Notes: generated by a model from the sequence alone, not told the origin. Positions 29,501-36,874 are shown, numbered from the stretch's first letter. The stretch: 55,038 nt of DNA from an uncultured Saprospiraceae bacterium (GCA_937921595.1 CAKZTD010000122.1:1-55038), one strand, 5' to 3'. A program made the numbers and translations.

Positions 29501-29789
29501 GGGTATTGTACTTCCCTAGATAAATAAGGCATTTTATAATTTGTGCAGGGACTTTATCACTTTGAACTCTGGTATAAAGTTCTTGCACTTTTTCTAAAGC
29601 TGATTTGGGTAATCCTCTTTGATCTAGAGAATCTATGGTCTTCCACTCTTTTTCGTAACTATCGTTATTGAGATTTATCATCTGAGGATTGTTGATCTGT
29701 TTTGCTATTGCTTTATTTTTATTTGTATTGCAAGCGAATAAAATAAAAATAAAGAAGGGAATTGAGAATAAGAAAAATTGTTTTTTCAT
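23598..29789 (-). CDS. Alpha-2-macroglobulin family lipoprotein
   Basis: Bacterial alpha-2-macroglobulins trap proteases in the periplasm or at the surface, using an internal thioester. This 2063-residue protein has a lipobox ending at Cys20 (FILFAC). A helical N-terminal region (about 30-400) with tetratrico-like character comes first. An MG2 domain lies near 605-700 (DRAIYRPGQTVYFKG). A low-complexity Met/Ala/Glu segment occurs near 1195-1230. The conserved A2M segment is near 1290 (DEEGNVIVQFTMNEALTRWKF). The helical thioester domain carries C1516-T-E-Q1519 in YPYDCTEQIFSR, so the thioester is probably functional. The usual partner pbpC is not adjacent. It is monocistronic; an interleaved hairpin follows its stop. 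Confidence 0.93.
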   Translation of the reverse strand: MKKQFFLFSIPFFIFILFACNTNKNKAIAKQINNPQMINLNNDSYEKEWKTIDSLDQRGLPKSALEKVQELYTRVQSDKVPAQIIKCLIYLGKYNTQLEEGGFVKAIKDMETHIENASFPQNKILESMMAEMYQNYLNQNQWKLRDRTELADFTPEDMATWTTGQLSKKSRELYLASINDDATQQIKLSEFQAILHSGNNAEGLQPTLFDFLVYRAITHFSNDRTYLTKPAYQFYLNQPEALADRETFVDYNFESRDSTSQKLQMVKLFQKLLTFHKNDDSKDALIYADLRRMKFVYDNAVIPGKEKIYLESLEKLEKENEDSPVYTEIVHRIAEYYFIAGSNYSPGQDDGKQFYFKTAIELCDKAIAKYPDSFGADQCKELKSRMVIQDIQFQAELVNLPNEAILMSVSYRNLEKAYARVIPMSPSQKQKIEGTDWDKRGTEILKLDPLKGFSIDFPQVGDFRMHTLEAKIDGLPYGLYMIALSNGNDLKDKAKSLQYLYLHVSDIAYSIRNDQAGKSEFIVTSRKSGEPMEGVNISFFEEKYNNARRKYETKNRGSATTNADGFAKNTLPNNARFKTIFTKGTDVLDLDTRASNVSRSFDRRRNSTIHFYLDRAIYRPGQTVYFKGIALSYDTKGMPTIMPNEEVTVILKDVNRQEAEKVKLRTNEYGTINGFFTAPNNGITGSMNISASWGGSNSQKYFRVEDYKRPKFEVKFDKVKGSFKIAEEVTVTGNAKAYAGSNIDGAQVTYRVVREARFPYFPWWRRGWWRPSAPSVEITNGETKTDESGNFEIKFDALDDPSIDKKTKPVFYYTVYADVIDITGETHSSSQGVSIGTVALQASFDIKSLVNSDSLKSTTINTTNLNGEFEAAKGSFKIEKLITPKKSFIDRYWSQSDQYIISEQDFANDFPNYAYKDEDKVQNWKVESTVFESDFDTEKNKELSFNNTRFAPGKYACTLKTKDAFGEEIELKNYITIYDLNSAKVPSNEAYFHIAEQYTYEPEETAEWFLGSFKQNQKMLVEIEHNNQIVKTKWLTINGLNKESQEILETHRGNLFYNIYFTQNNRFHNTAYTISVPWSNKNLTVEYGTFRDKLYPGEEETWQIKISGPKKEKVMAEMVAGMYDASLDVFAPNSWGLSPFPYAYKRYTWRSYGSGSSRGQEIHYQWDRGNNSSGNLYRNLEHLNWFGFSNYNYNQYYMEAEMMDDAVMMEAPMSAPMTEEPEASGRSRSKKEMKNMPTKDISAIAATTAGVSGNADGDAGNIDESELDIDGTENGGDNPPQIRTNLKETVFFFPNLKTDEEGNVIVQFTMNEALTRWKFMGMAHTKDLQIGLTSKEIVTQKDLMVLPNPPRFFREGDDIEFTAKVSNLTEKEISGTATLQLFDAITMEPIDSKLGNTSNAISFTAKAGQSDRLAWNLKIPVGQLGAVTHRVIAKSNTFSDGEESALPVLTNRMLVTETQPLPVRGNQTKDFTFKAMEKASRSTTLTHHKMTLEFTSNPAWYAVQALPYMMEYPYDCTEQIFSRYYANALASSVANSHPKVKRIFEAWKGTDALESNLSKNQELKSALLEETPWVLQAQSEAQQKRNIGLLFDLNRMSNESRIALKKITDRQLSNGGFSWFPGGRDSWYITQYLVEGMGHLNELGVKELKEDPKTKAVLTKAVSYIDDRIAEEYDRLLKRIKRHGGDINKDHLGSLAIHYLYARSFFKDQPIKRNAQTAFDYYLGQSEKYWLKKGMYSEGMIALALKRYKPKSDQAMEIVKSLKERSLNKEELGMYWKYETGYYWYQLPIETHALMIEVFDEVAEDAQAVDDLKVWLLKNKQTNNWKTTKGTAAAVYALLRRGDNWLLEDQPVKITMGNKVIDQSKLETEAGTGYFKTTWDGEDIENNMSQVKVENPNKVVAWGAMYWQYFEQLDKIETFEDTPLTINKKLFKVKNTDTGPQMDLLTEGSKLNPGDKLKVRIELRVDRDMEYVHMKDMRASGFEPMNVLSSYKWQGGLGYYESTRDAATNFFFSYLPKGTYVFEYPMRVIHNGDFSNGITTIQSMYAPEFTSHSEGIRVTVGEK

Positions 29790-30060
29790 AATAGAGAATT
29801 TTGTCTGGTTCTCGGCTTCGTCAGGTCTGATGATTTTGCGAAGGAGACATTAATTGCAAGAAATGCTTTTTTTATTAGAATGCGTATTTTGATTTAGAAA
29901 AATTGAACTTAATACGTTCTCTAAATGGATGCAATTATTTGAGAATTTACATAAATGGTCTTTAGGGTTAAGATAATTTTAACAAGATAGGGAAAAATTT
30001 GAGTGGGTTGATTGATTTTTGGTAGTGTTTGGGATGATATCTGATAATTAAATGGGGCTA
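29790..30060. other. Gene-free region upstream of the alpha-2-macroglobulin gene
   Basis: The minus-strand promoter of the macroglobulin gene should lie here, but no exact TAnnTTTG element is seen. There is no credible coding frame. A family B repeat occupies 30061-30131. Confidence 0.4.
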
Positions 30061-30131
30061 GCAAGTTACAAACTTGCCTGTATACAATACTTTCAAGTTT
30101 CAGCCTCCTGCGTCGGCTTTAAACTTAAAAG
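30061..30131 (-). repeat. Family B double hairpin, copy 2
   Basis: GCAAGTT-ACA-AACTTGC (30061-30077) is the simple hairpin. CTTTCAAGTTT (30090-30100) pairs with AAACTTAAAAG (30121-30131) at 10 of 11. An inner AGCC/GGCT stem carries the word CTCCTG, shared with copy 1. It lies 12 bp past the stop of the FAD oxidoreductase gene, in sense orientation. Confidence 0.72.
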
Positions 30132-30142
30132 AGCTAGAAGAC

Positions 30143-31192
30143 TTAGACGTAGAATCTTGAAAGATTGACTTCTGGTTCTAGAGGTGTATTATTTAGCAGG
30201 TGGTTGGCTAAATGCTTGGCCCAGTAGGGACCTAGAGATGCGCCTTTGGTACCTAGACCGTTGAAGATGGCGATTTTGGGATTTCGAGGATGAGAACCGA
30301 GAACTGGACGACGGTCTTTGACGCTTGGGCGGATGGCTGCTTTGTGGTAGATGACTTCAAATGGAAGTTTTAGTGTTTTTTGGAGTTTTTTAATAAAATC
30401 GGTTTTAAAACTTTCTGTAGGTCGATCGTGGGTGGCATTCCATTCGTAATTACTTCCGGTCCAATAAAGGTCGTTTCCTAAGGGAGCAATCATGATCTTG
30501 TTTTTGAGTAAGTCTTTGAAGTTTAGATTTGGGATTTTTACAAATAGCACTTCTCCTTTCGCTGGCTCAAATGGAATGGCGTCAAAAGCAGGGTTAAATT
30601 GGGCTTGATAGCCTTCGCAAAAAATAATTTTATCCGCATCGATCCCATTAAATGCTGACTTTATGTCATTTTGCTTAAGCAATTGATAATCAATTTTTTG
30701 ATCCGAAATCACATTTTTCTCCTGGAAGTATTCTTTGAAGGTTTTTATTAAAAGAGGAATATCTATTTGAGCGGAAGGTTTAATAACCCCTATACCAAAT
30801 GGGAGGTGAAAATGATCTGCTAATTCTTCCATATTTTCATACTCTTGCATGTATTCTCCAAAGCCTTCCCAAGAGGATCTTCCATACCAATCGTTGATGT
30901 CTTTGTTCCCATGAAGGAAACGTAAGACTGCTCGATCGTGGAATATATTGATATTAAATCGTTGTTCTATTTTTTGGTAATATTCTTTGGCGAATGGAAG
31001 GAATTGATCGATTCTCCAGCTTTTGGCGAAACGGCGTCCGGTTATAGGATTGATAATGCCAGCGGCGATTGATGAGGCTGCGCCTTCATGGTGATTATCA
31101 AAAATGTGAATACTTTTGCCTTGTTGAAGGAGTTCGTAGGCGAGTAGACTACCGGCTAGTCCTTGTCCTATGATGATGTAATCTTTTTGCAT
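30143..31192 (-). CDS. FAD-dependent amino-acid-oxidase-like oxidoreductase
   Basis: This is a 349-residue DAO-superfamily flavoprotein. The Rossmann FAD motif GQGLAG is at residues 8-13 (DYIIIGQGLAGSLLAYEL). AAGIINPITGRRFAKSW and the C-terminal FNGLGTKGASLGPYWAKHLANHLL are typical of D-amino acid dehydrogenase/MnmC-C-like enzymes. The substrate is not determinable from sequence. There is no signal peptide, so it is cytoplasmic. A family B hairpin follows its stop. Confidence 0.83.
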   Translation of the reverse strand: MQKDYIIIGQGLAGSLLAYELLQQGKSIHIFDNHHEGAASSIAAGIINPITGRRFAKSWRIDQFLPFAKEYYQKIEQRFNINIFHDRAVLRFLHGNKDINDWYGRSSWEGFGEYMQEYENMEELADHFHLPFGIGVIKPSAQIDIPLLIKTFKEYFQEKNVISDQKIDYQLLKQNDIKSAFNGIDADKIIFCEGYQAQFNPAFDAIPFEPAKGEVLFVKIPNLNFKDLLKNKIMIAPLGNDLYWTGSNYEWNATHDRPTESFKTDFIKKLQKTLKLPFEVIYHKAAIRPSVKDRRPVLGSHPRNPKIAIFNGLGTKGASLGPYWAKHLANHLLNNTPLEPEVNLSRFYV

Positions 31193-31318
31193 TTAGATTT
31201 TTAATTATCCTAAGTAAGTTCCTAGTTTCTGGCAAAAGAGTATACTTAACAATAAGTTCTTTTTTAAAATTTAAAATGAGATTCATTAATATTGAATAAC
31301 TATCCGTTTTATTGATCT

Positions 31319-31675
31319 CTAGAGGTTTTTCAAAAACTCCTTGTCTGCTTTTTTGAGTTTGGCGACGACACAATCGTAGGAATGGTCGATCAGCGAAATT
31401 AAGAATTTATCGCTTAGTCCATTTTCAAAATATACGGTATTCCAATGTTTTTTACTCATGTGCCAACCTGCATGAATGTCTTCATATTCTTCTCTTAGCT
31501 CAATTGAGTATTCTGGGTCGCATTTTAGATTGACTCGGAATTCCTCTTTTTCTAAACCTGTGAGGGCAAACATTTTTCCCATGACTTTAAAGACTAAGGT
31601 TTGCTCATCGAATGGAAATGCTTCTTCGACAGCTTTTTTAGAAAGGCAATATAATCTGAAGGTTTCTATATCCAT
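31319..31675 (-). CDS. MmcQ/YjbR family protein
   Basis: This is a 118-residue single-domain protein of the MmcQ/YjbR (CyaY-like fold) family. MDIETFRLYCLSKKAVEEAFPFD, FKVMGKMFAL and GWHMSKKHWNTVYF are the family landmarks. Members are often described as DNA-binding, but their role is not established. An exact TAnnTTTGC promoter element lies about 45 bp upstream (31720-31728). It is divergent from truA. Confidence 0.9.
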   Translation of the reverse strand: MDIETFRLYCLSKKAVEEAFPFDEQTLVFKVMGKMFALTGLEKEEFRVNLKCDPEYSIELREEYEDIHAGWHMSKKHWNTVYFENGLSDKFLISLIDHSYDCVVAKLKKADKEFLKNL

Positions 31676-31719
31676 TTTACAAGTTAATAAGTAAATAGAA
31701 GATTAAGTGATCAAGTCTT

Positions 31720-31728
31720 GCAAAGGTA
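31720..31728 (-). promoter_or_regulatory. -7 promoter element for the MmcQ/YjbR gene
   Basis: On the minus strand TACCTTTGC is an exact TAnnTTTGC. No clear -33 TTTG is present. The start codon is 45 bp downstream. Confidence 0.55.
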
Positions 31729-31751
31729 TTTAATTTTTGGATTTTTTTGAT

Positions 31752-31782
31752 TTTGATATGTTAGTGGCTTTGGATACTTTTG
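31752..31782 (+). promoter_or_regulatory. Promoter of truA
   Basis: TTTG (31752-31755), 19 bp, then TACTTTTG (31775-31782) fits the Bacteroidota consensus TTTG-N19-TAnnTTTG. The truA ATG is at 31841, giving a leader of about 50 nt. Confidence 0.7.
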
Positions 31783-31840
31783 TTCATTCAGGTGAAATCC
31801 AAAAGATGATAGGAGATCACCAATGAAAGTAAAATAAAAT

Positions 31841-32581
31841 ATGAGGTACTTTTTGCATTTGGCTTATAATGGGACGAACTATCATGGATGGCAAAGGCAG
31901 GCTCAGGTCTCTTCTGTACAGGCTACGATAGAAGATAAAATGAGAATAATGTTGTCCTCTGATTTGACGATTCATGGTTGTGGTAGAACGGATACAGGTG
32001 TCCATGCGAGTAGTTATTATGCTCATTTTAAAATTGAAGAAAAGATTGATTTTGATTTGGTTTATAAATTGAATCGGATGCTTCCTGATGATATTGTCAT
32101 CTATGATTTGATTGAAGTTGGTGAAAAAGCTAATGCCCAATTGGATGCTAAGGATAGAACCTATGAATACAGGGTGCATTTAAAAAAGGATCCTTTTTTG
32201 GTTAACAAAAGTGCTTGTTATGATATGATTGACATGGATTTAGATAAAATGAAGCAAGCCTGTGTTTTGTTTTCTAAGTATGAGGACTTTAAATATTTTT
32301 GCTTGCAACCAGAATTGCATAATCATACGCTTTGCGATTTGAGAGAAGTTTCGATGACTTTAAATGAGTCGAAAGATCGGATTTTATTTCGTTTTAGAGC
32401 AAATCGTTTTTTGAGGGGAATGATTCGGATTAGTGTGGGACGAATATTGGATGTTGGCCGAGGTCAGGTAAGTTTGGATGAATTGGAATTGAGTCTTTCT
32501 GGAAAACAAGAGAATCGATATATGACACAGGCTTATCCGCAAGGTTTGTATTTGACGGATGTGGTTTATGATTATATTTGA
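31841..32581 (+). CDS. truA: tRNA pseudouridine(38-40) synthase TruA
   Basis: TruA isomerises uridines 38-40 of the tRNA anticodon arm. It has 246 residues. The catalytic aspartate lies in GRTDTGVHAS. YNGTNYHGWQRQ at the N-terminus and FRANRFLRGMIRISVGRILDVGRG near the C-terminus are diagnostic. It begins at ATG 31841 and is monocistronic, with a consensus promoter upstream and divergent from the MmcQ gene. Confidence 0.97.
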   Translation: MRYFLHLAYNGTNYHGWQRQAQVSSVQATIEDKMRIMLSSDLTIHGCGRTDTGVHASSYYAHFKIEEKIDFDLVYKLNRMLPDDIVIYDLIEVGEKANAQLDAKDRTYEYRVHLKKDPFLVNKSACYDMIDMDLDKMKQACVLFSKYEDFKYFCLQPELHNHTLCDLREVSMTLNESKDRILFRFRANRFLRGMIRISVGRILDVGRGQVSLDELELSLSGKQENRYMTQAYPQGLYLTDVVYDYI

Positions 32582-32835
32582 AACGGTAGAAATTTATCTT
32601 TTATGTCGGCCTGGGTTGTAAATCTTTTTTAGTTTTTATTTGCTCTATGCTAGGGAAAAACGGTATTAGGTTTTCGGTCTCTTCTAATGTCGAGCCCTCA
32701 TTACGGTTCCGCTCATGTAATATAAAGGCCTCAATGAAGAACAACATTCCGATTTGATGCTGAGCACTAAGCTATTAGAAACTTTATCATTTCTTTTCAA
32801 ACTTGATTTGTATAATTTAATTAAAAAAGAAAAAT

Positions 32836-34002
32836 ATGAAAGCTAAAACCTTACTTTTCTTCCTTAGTCTATGTATCTCTCCCTTTATAGCTCAAGCCGA
32901 TCATATCTTGGGAGGCAAGATTCATTACACCCATATTAGTGATGATATTTACGAATTTGAGATGAATATTTACCGAGATTGCAATAGCGGAGGTGCTATT
33001 TTTGACGATCCTGCTACTATTACTTTATACCGTGGAAATTCAGAGCCTTATGATTTTGTCCAATCCTTTTCTATTAGCCATACTCAACCATTTTCATTTT
33101 CACCAATGATTGATCCTTGTGTCACTAATCCTTTTCCTTTTTGTTTACAGCAAGCAATTTATCGATTTGAAACTACTTTGGTAGATAATGGAGAAGACTA
33201 TCATCTTGTGTACCAGAGGTGTTGTAAAAGCTCAAGCTATGGGAATCTTGATGATCCAGAAGAAATAGGTTTTACGATCACCTCTGACATTACTTCTAGT
33301 GCACTACAAACAAATAATAGTAGTCCGGAATTTAATTTTGCTCCATTTTTTGAAATATGTAATGGCGTTCCTTTTAGTTATAACATAGCAGCTCTGGAAA
33401 GTGACGCAGATAGTATTATCTATGAATTTTGTTCTCCGATAATTGGAGGTGGACCATTTGGAACTCCAACTAATCCAGGAGATCCAAATGCTTGCGATGG
33501 TGTCAGTCCTGTTCCTGCCTGCCCACCGCCTTTTGACAATGTTATTTTTAGTGGTTCGATTTTTAGTTTTGACAACCCTTTGGGAGCGGGATCTACTTTA
33601 GAATTGGACCGGAATACTGGTGAGATTTCTGGAATGACTCCTTTTCTTGGGCAGTTTTTAGTTGGGATTTGTGCTAGCGAATATGTGGGTGGCGAAGTCG
33701 TTTCGCTTAGTCGATTGGATTTGACCTTTTGGGTTGATTTTGCAAACAATACAGCAGACTTAGTTTTTCAACCGCTTTCTTTTTATCCAAATCCAGCGAA
33801 TGAGCGGCTTATTATTGATATTCCTGGAAATGGGGATCGTTTTGATTTGACGGTCCGAGATGTGAATGGACGGATTGTAAAGCGTATTTTGAATATTAGT
33901 GGTAATCAATATGAGCTGGTGACGGAAGGCTTGCTAGGGGTTTATTTTGTGGAATTGCGGAATGAGGATGTGGGGTATTTTGGGAAAGTTTTGGTATTCT
34001 AG
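32836..34002 (+). CDS. Secreted T9SS substrate with type A C-terminal sorting domain
   Basis: This 388-residue exported protein is probably a surface or released protein. The signal peptide ends near FIAQA. The mature N-terminus DHILGGKIHYTHISDDIYEFEMNIYRDCNSGG matches the beta-domain that opens many large Saprospirales and Flavobacteria surface proteins. The last about 75 residues are a type A sorting domain (LSFYPNPANERLIID ... GVYFVELRNEDVGYFGKVLVF) used by the type IX secretion system. It is short for this family, with one N-domain and no adhesion repeats. A strong bidirectional terminator follows. Confidence 0.88.
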   Translation: MKAKTLLFFLSLCISPFIAQADHILGGKIHYTHISDDIYEFEMNIYRDCNSGGAIFDDPATITLYRGNSEPYDFVQSFSISHTQPFSFSPMIDPCVTNPFPFCLQQAIYRFETTLVDNGEDYHLVYQRCCKSSSYGNLDDPEEIGFTITSDITSSALQTNNSSPEFNFAPFFEICNGVPFSYNIAALESDADSIIYEFCSPIIGGGPFGTPTNPGDPNACDGVSPVPACPPPFDNVIFSGSIFSFDNPLGAGSTLELDRNTGEISGMTPFLGQFLVGICASEYVGGEVVSLSRLDLTFWVDFANNTADLVFQPLSFYPNPANERLIIDIPGNGDRFDLTVRDVNGRIVKRILNISGNQYELVTEGLLGVYFVELRNEDVGYFGKVLVF

Positions 34003-34072
34003 ACAATTCATTCAAGTGTGAATTATTAACTAAAAAAACTAACCGCTGATAAATCAGAGGAAACGATGAGTT

Positions 34073-34111
34073 AAAAAAGGATAAAACGCTTTGCGCGTTT
34101 TATCCTTTTTT
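34073..34111. terminator. Bidirectional terminator after the T9SS substrate gene
   Basis: A perfect 17-bp stem starts AAAAAAGGATAAAACGC (34073-34089), has the 5-nt loop TTTGC, and has its complement at 34095-34111. T-runs occur on both strands, serving the genes ending at 34002 (+) and 34130 (-). Confidence 0.93.
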
Positions 34112-34129
34112 GGGTTTAACATCTAAATG

Positions 34130-34846
34130 CTATTGTTTTAAAAGCTTATCTGCTCCTAGGAATTTATTGTCTTTGTTATAATACCATTTTCTGGTTTTTG
34201 GCAGCTTCATATTTCCTACCTTTTCTTCGGCTTCTAGGGTGATGTATTCGCCATCATTTTTACTTTCTTCATGATAAAATTTGTAGCCATGAAGGGCATA
34301 GTTTGATTTTTTAAAATAAAAATACCAAATGTCCTTTCCGACCTCTGCATCATAAGTTACTTTCAATTTATAGCAATCTACATTTTCAAAAGATTCTACT
34401 TTGACTTCATTGCTAATGATCGTTCCCGGGTCTTTCAATTTCATTGGTAGTCCCCAAAGGTAGGTGTAGTAATTTCTAATTCTAATAGCAGTTTCACAAT
34501 TGAGTCTATGCTTTTTCGCTTCGTCTTCGGAGAAGGTTTCGGAGTTATTGAATTTTACAACGCATTCATCTTGCTCGTTTTTGATGAAATATTCTTTTTT
34601 CGCATCCTTCTTGTCCTGAAGATAAGTGAATTGACTTTTAGGATTATTAATATAGGTACTAACCTGGCTAGTCGAACCATCAGGCCTCGATTGCTCAAAA
34701 GTCATTTGAAAATCCGTTTGAAACCATTCTCCTTTTGGATCATGATACTTGATGGACTCGTCTAGAATGAAAGTACTGGATGGATTTTGACTGAAAGTAG
34801 TCGTTACTGCTAGTAGGTAAATAGAGATTAGGCTTAGGTATTTCAT
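34130..34846 (-). CDS. Exported DUF6503-like protein
   Basis: This 238-residue protein has a signal peptide ending near TTFSQ. The fold looks like a LolA/outer-membrane-lipoprotein-sorting type half-barrel: SIKYHDPKGEWFQTDFQMTFEQSRPDG, ENVDCYKLKVTYDAEVGKDIWYFYFKKSNYALHGYKFYH, LPKTRKWYYNKDNKFLGADKL. I match it tentatively to the DUF6503 family, which is abundant in Bacteroidota and of unknown function. The upstream gene on this strand is the RluA-type synthase; a family B repeat lies between them. Confidence 0.7.
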   Translation of the reverse strand: MKYLSLISIYLLAVTTTFSQNPSSTFILDESIKYHDPKGEWFQTDFQMTFEQSRPDGSTSQVSTYINNPKSQFTYLQDKKDAKKEYFIKNEQDECVVKFNNSETFSEDEAKKHRLNCETAIRIRNYYTYLWGLPMKLKDPGTIISNEVKVESFENVDCYKLKVTYDAEVGKDIWYFYFKKSNYALHGYKFYHEESKNDGEYITLEAEEKVGNMKLPKTRKWYYNKDNKFLGADKLLKQ

Positions 34847-34873
34847 CTTTTCTATTTTTTATGCTTTGTCATC

Positions 34874-34946
34874 GCAAGTTTGGAAACTTGCTTTATTGAG
34901 ATGTTTCAAGTTAAATCCGATTGTATCGGATATTAAACTTAAAACA
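34874..34946 (-). repeat. Family B double hairpin, copy 3
   Basis: The simple hairpin GCAAGTTTGGAAACTTGC (34874-34891) is identical to copy 1. The second hairpin pairs TGTTTCAAGTT (34902-34912) with AACTTAAAACA (34936-34946) at 10 of 11. Inside it is a different perfect inner stem, ATCCGAT-TGT-ATCGGAT (34915-34931). It lies 10 bp past the stop of the pseudouridine synthase gene. Confidence 0.8.
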
Positions 34947-34955
34947 GTATTCTTT

Positions 34956-35657
34956 TTAAAAATCAACATTCAAGGTATTCCATAATTGCGTAGAAGGTGG
35001 TTTTGCTTTGATTTCTATTAATTCCTTTTTTACGGGATGAACAAATGACAGCTTTTTACAATGCAAATGAATAGAACCATCTTGGTTTGCTTTTCCAAAA
35101 CCGTATTTTAAATCACCCCAAATTGGACATCCGATTTTTGATAATTGGACTCGAATCTGATGCGGTCTCCCAGTTTTAGGCTTGACCTCCAAAAGGTGTA
35201 AATTTCCAATTTCTCTGATCAAATTATAGCTCAATTCACTTTCCTTCGCATTTTTAGTTCGATTCCCTACCTGATCGTAAGCCTTCGCTTTATTCTTTTC
35301 ATGATCTTTTAAAATAAAATTAATCAAAGTCCCATTAATCGGTTTTGGTCGCTCCCCTACTACTGCCCAATACGTTTTTTCAACTTTTCGCTCTTGAAAT
35401 AGTTTATTCATACGAGTGAGGGCCTTAGTGGTACGTGCAAAGACAACGACTCCACTTACTGGTCGATCTAATCGGTGAATGGTGCCTAAAAATACATCGC
35501 CAGGTTTTTTGTACCGAACCTTAATGTATTGTTTGACATATTCTGAAATTGGGGTGTCCCCAGTATCATCTCCTTGAACTAACCATCTTGGCGGTTTGTT
35601 GACAGCAATCAAATGGTTATCTTCGTAGATGACTTTGAGTCCTTTGATATCGAGCAT
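34956..35657 (-). CDS. RluA-family pseudouridine synthase
   Basis: This 233-residue RNA pseudouridine synthase has the RluA catalytic motif HRLDRPVSGVVVFA. KPKTGRPHQIRVQLS and the N-terminal VIYEDNHLIAVNKPP are also present. There is no S4 domain, so it is of the compact TruC/RluA type; the target RNA cannot be decided. It is divergent from mqnD, with a shared inverted word CAAGTTAATAAG/CTTATTAACTTG in the 162-bp gap. Confidence 0.92.
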   Translation of the reverse strand: MLDIKGLKVIYEDNHLIAVNKPPRWLVQGDDTGDTPISEYVKQYIKVRYKKPGDVFLGTIHRLDRPVSGVVVFARTTKALTRMNKLFQERKVEKTYWAVVGERPKPINGTLINFILKDHEKNKAKAYDQVGNRTKNAKESELSYNLIREIGNLHLLEVKPKTGRPHQIRVQLSKIGCPIWGDLKYGFGKANQDGSIHLHCKKLSFVHPVKKELIEIKAKPPSTQLWNTLNVDF

Positions 35658-35700
35658 GTTGTTATTATTTAAAATTCGATTTTTTACTTAACAAAGCGAA

Positions 35701-35785
35701 CAAGTTAATAAGTGACTAATTTAGCAATGGTGCAAAGATTATATCCTCTGCCAAATCAAATCGTTATTGCTAGCTTATTAACTTG
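35701..35785. repeat. Inverted repeat in the rluA-like/mqnD divergent promoter region
   Basis: CAAGTTAATAAG (35701-35712) and CTTATTAACTTG (35774-35785) are perfect inverted copies. The adjoining TAGCAAT words are also inverted. The same 12-mer occurs at 31680-31691, just upstream of the MmcQ gene. In each case CTTATTAACTTG reads toward a start codon. Confidence 0.6.
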
Positions 35786-35819
35786 CTAAGTTGTCAGCTT
35801 ATAAATATTTGCAAAAGTA

Positions 35820-36647
35820 ATGAAATTATCTCTTGGGTTTTCACCTTGTCCTAATGATACTTTTATTTTTGATGGAATGATCCATGGAAAAATAGATACT
35901 GAAGGCTTAGAATTTGATATAAAATTGGGTGATGTTGAAGAATTGAATCAGGGAGCTTTTAGAGGCGACCTCGATATTACGAAACTGAGTTACCATGCAT
36001 TTGCTTATGCCTTGAAAGAATATGCCTTACTGAATAGTGGCAGTGCACTGGGTAATAATTGTGGACCTTTATTGATCGCAAAACAAGCACTTTCCGCAAA
36101 AGCGATTGATGAAGCAAAAATTGCAATCCCTGGAAAGTACACTACCGCTAATTTCCTTTTGAGTTTGGCCTACCCTGCGGCAGTAAATAAACAGGAGTTA
36201 TTGTTCTCCGATATTGAAAATTCAGTACTTGATGGAACGGTTGACGCAGGTTTGATTATTCATGAAAATCGATTTACCTATCAAGATCGAGGCCTGACTA
36301 AAATTCGTGACCTTGGAGAATATTGGGAAGAAACTTTTCAATTGCCAATCCCGCTAGGTGGGATTGTAGTAAAGCGTTCTTTGCCCAAGGAAATTCAGCA
36401 AAAGGTTGATCGGGTTTTACGAAGAAGTGTTGAGTTTGCTTTGGATAATCCTGAGCAGACGATGAGTTATGTTTCCCAATACGCTCAAGAGATGGATCCT
36501 GAGGTTATGAAACAGCATATTGGGCTTTATGTGAATGATTATACGGTTGATTTGGGTATAAAAGGAAAAGCTGCAATTAAACATTTGTTTGAAACTGCTT
36601 ATGAAAAAGGGATTTTGGAGCGTAGCGAATTGGAGCTGTTTGTTTGA
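35820..36647 (+). CDS. mqnD: 1,4-dihydroxy-6-naphthoate synthase MqnD
   Basis: MqnD converts cyclic dehypoxanthine futalosine to 1,4-dihydroxy-6-naphthoate in the futalosine route to menaquinone. The 275-residue protein has the type 2 periplasmic-binding fold. FSPCPNDTFIFDGMIHG at the N-terminus, LDITKLSYHAFAY, GLIIHENRFTYQ and LPIPLGGIVVKR are diagnostic. A TATTTGC lies 9 bp before the ATG, suggesting a very short leader. No other mqn gene is in the window. Confidence 0.93.
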   Translation: MKLSLGFSPCPNDTFIFDGMIHGKIDTEGLEFDIKLGDVEELNQGAFRGDLDITKLSYHAFAYALKEYALLNSGSALGNNCGPLLIAKQALSAKAIDEAKIAIPGKYTTANFLLSLAYPAAVNKQELLFSDIENSVLDGTVDAGLIIHENRFTYQDRGLTKIRDLGEYWEETFQLPIPLGGIVVKRSLPKEIQQKVDRVLRRSVEFALDNPEQTMSYVSQYAQEMDPEVMKQHIGLYVNDYTVDLGIKGKAAIKHLFETAYEKGILERSELELFV

Positions 36648-36659
36648 AAACACAGCCAA

Positions 36660-36703
36660 GTTTACTAATACTTTTGTACTCCATAGAGAGAAGTTTAGTA
36701 AAC
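36660..36703 (+). other. Hairpin after mqnD
   Basis: GTTTACTAA (36660-36668) and TTAGTAAAC (36695-36703) form a perfect 9-bp stem 12 bp past the mqnD stop. No T-run follows on the plus strand, so a terminator role is uncertain. Confidence 0.5.
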
Positions 36704-36795
36704 CTAAAAAAACTCCTATTAATCCCATCCTGTCCGTATCTTACAAAGAAGGTTAAATTTTGATTTTTATTTTGATTTTGAATGTTTTAAAAGCC

Positions 36796-36804
36796 TATAT
36801 TTGC
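36796..36804 (+). promoter_or_regulatory. -7 promoter element for ald
   Basis: TATATTTGC is an exact TAnnTTTGC. A TTTG at 36771-36774 (21 bp upstream) could serve as -33. The ald ATG is at 36875. Confidence 0.65.
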
Positions 36805-36874
36805 ACTCGATTTATCAAAATAAGTAGATCTAAGAAAAACGAATTAAAACAAACCATTTAAAACCTATTGAAAA

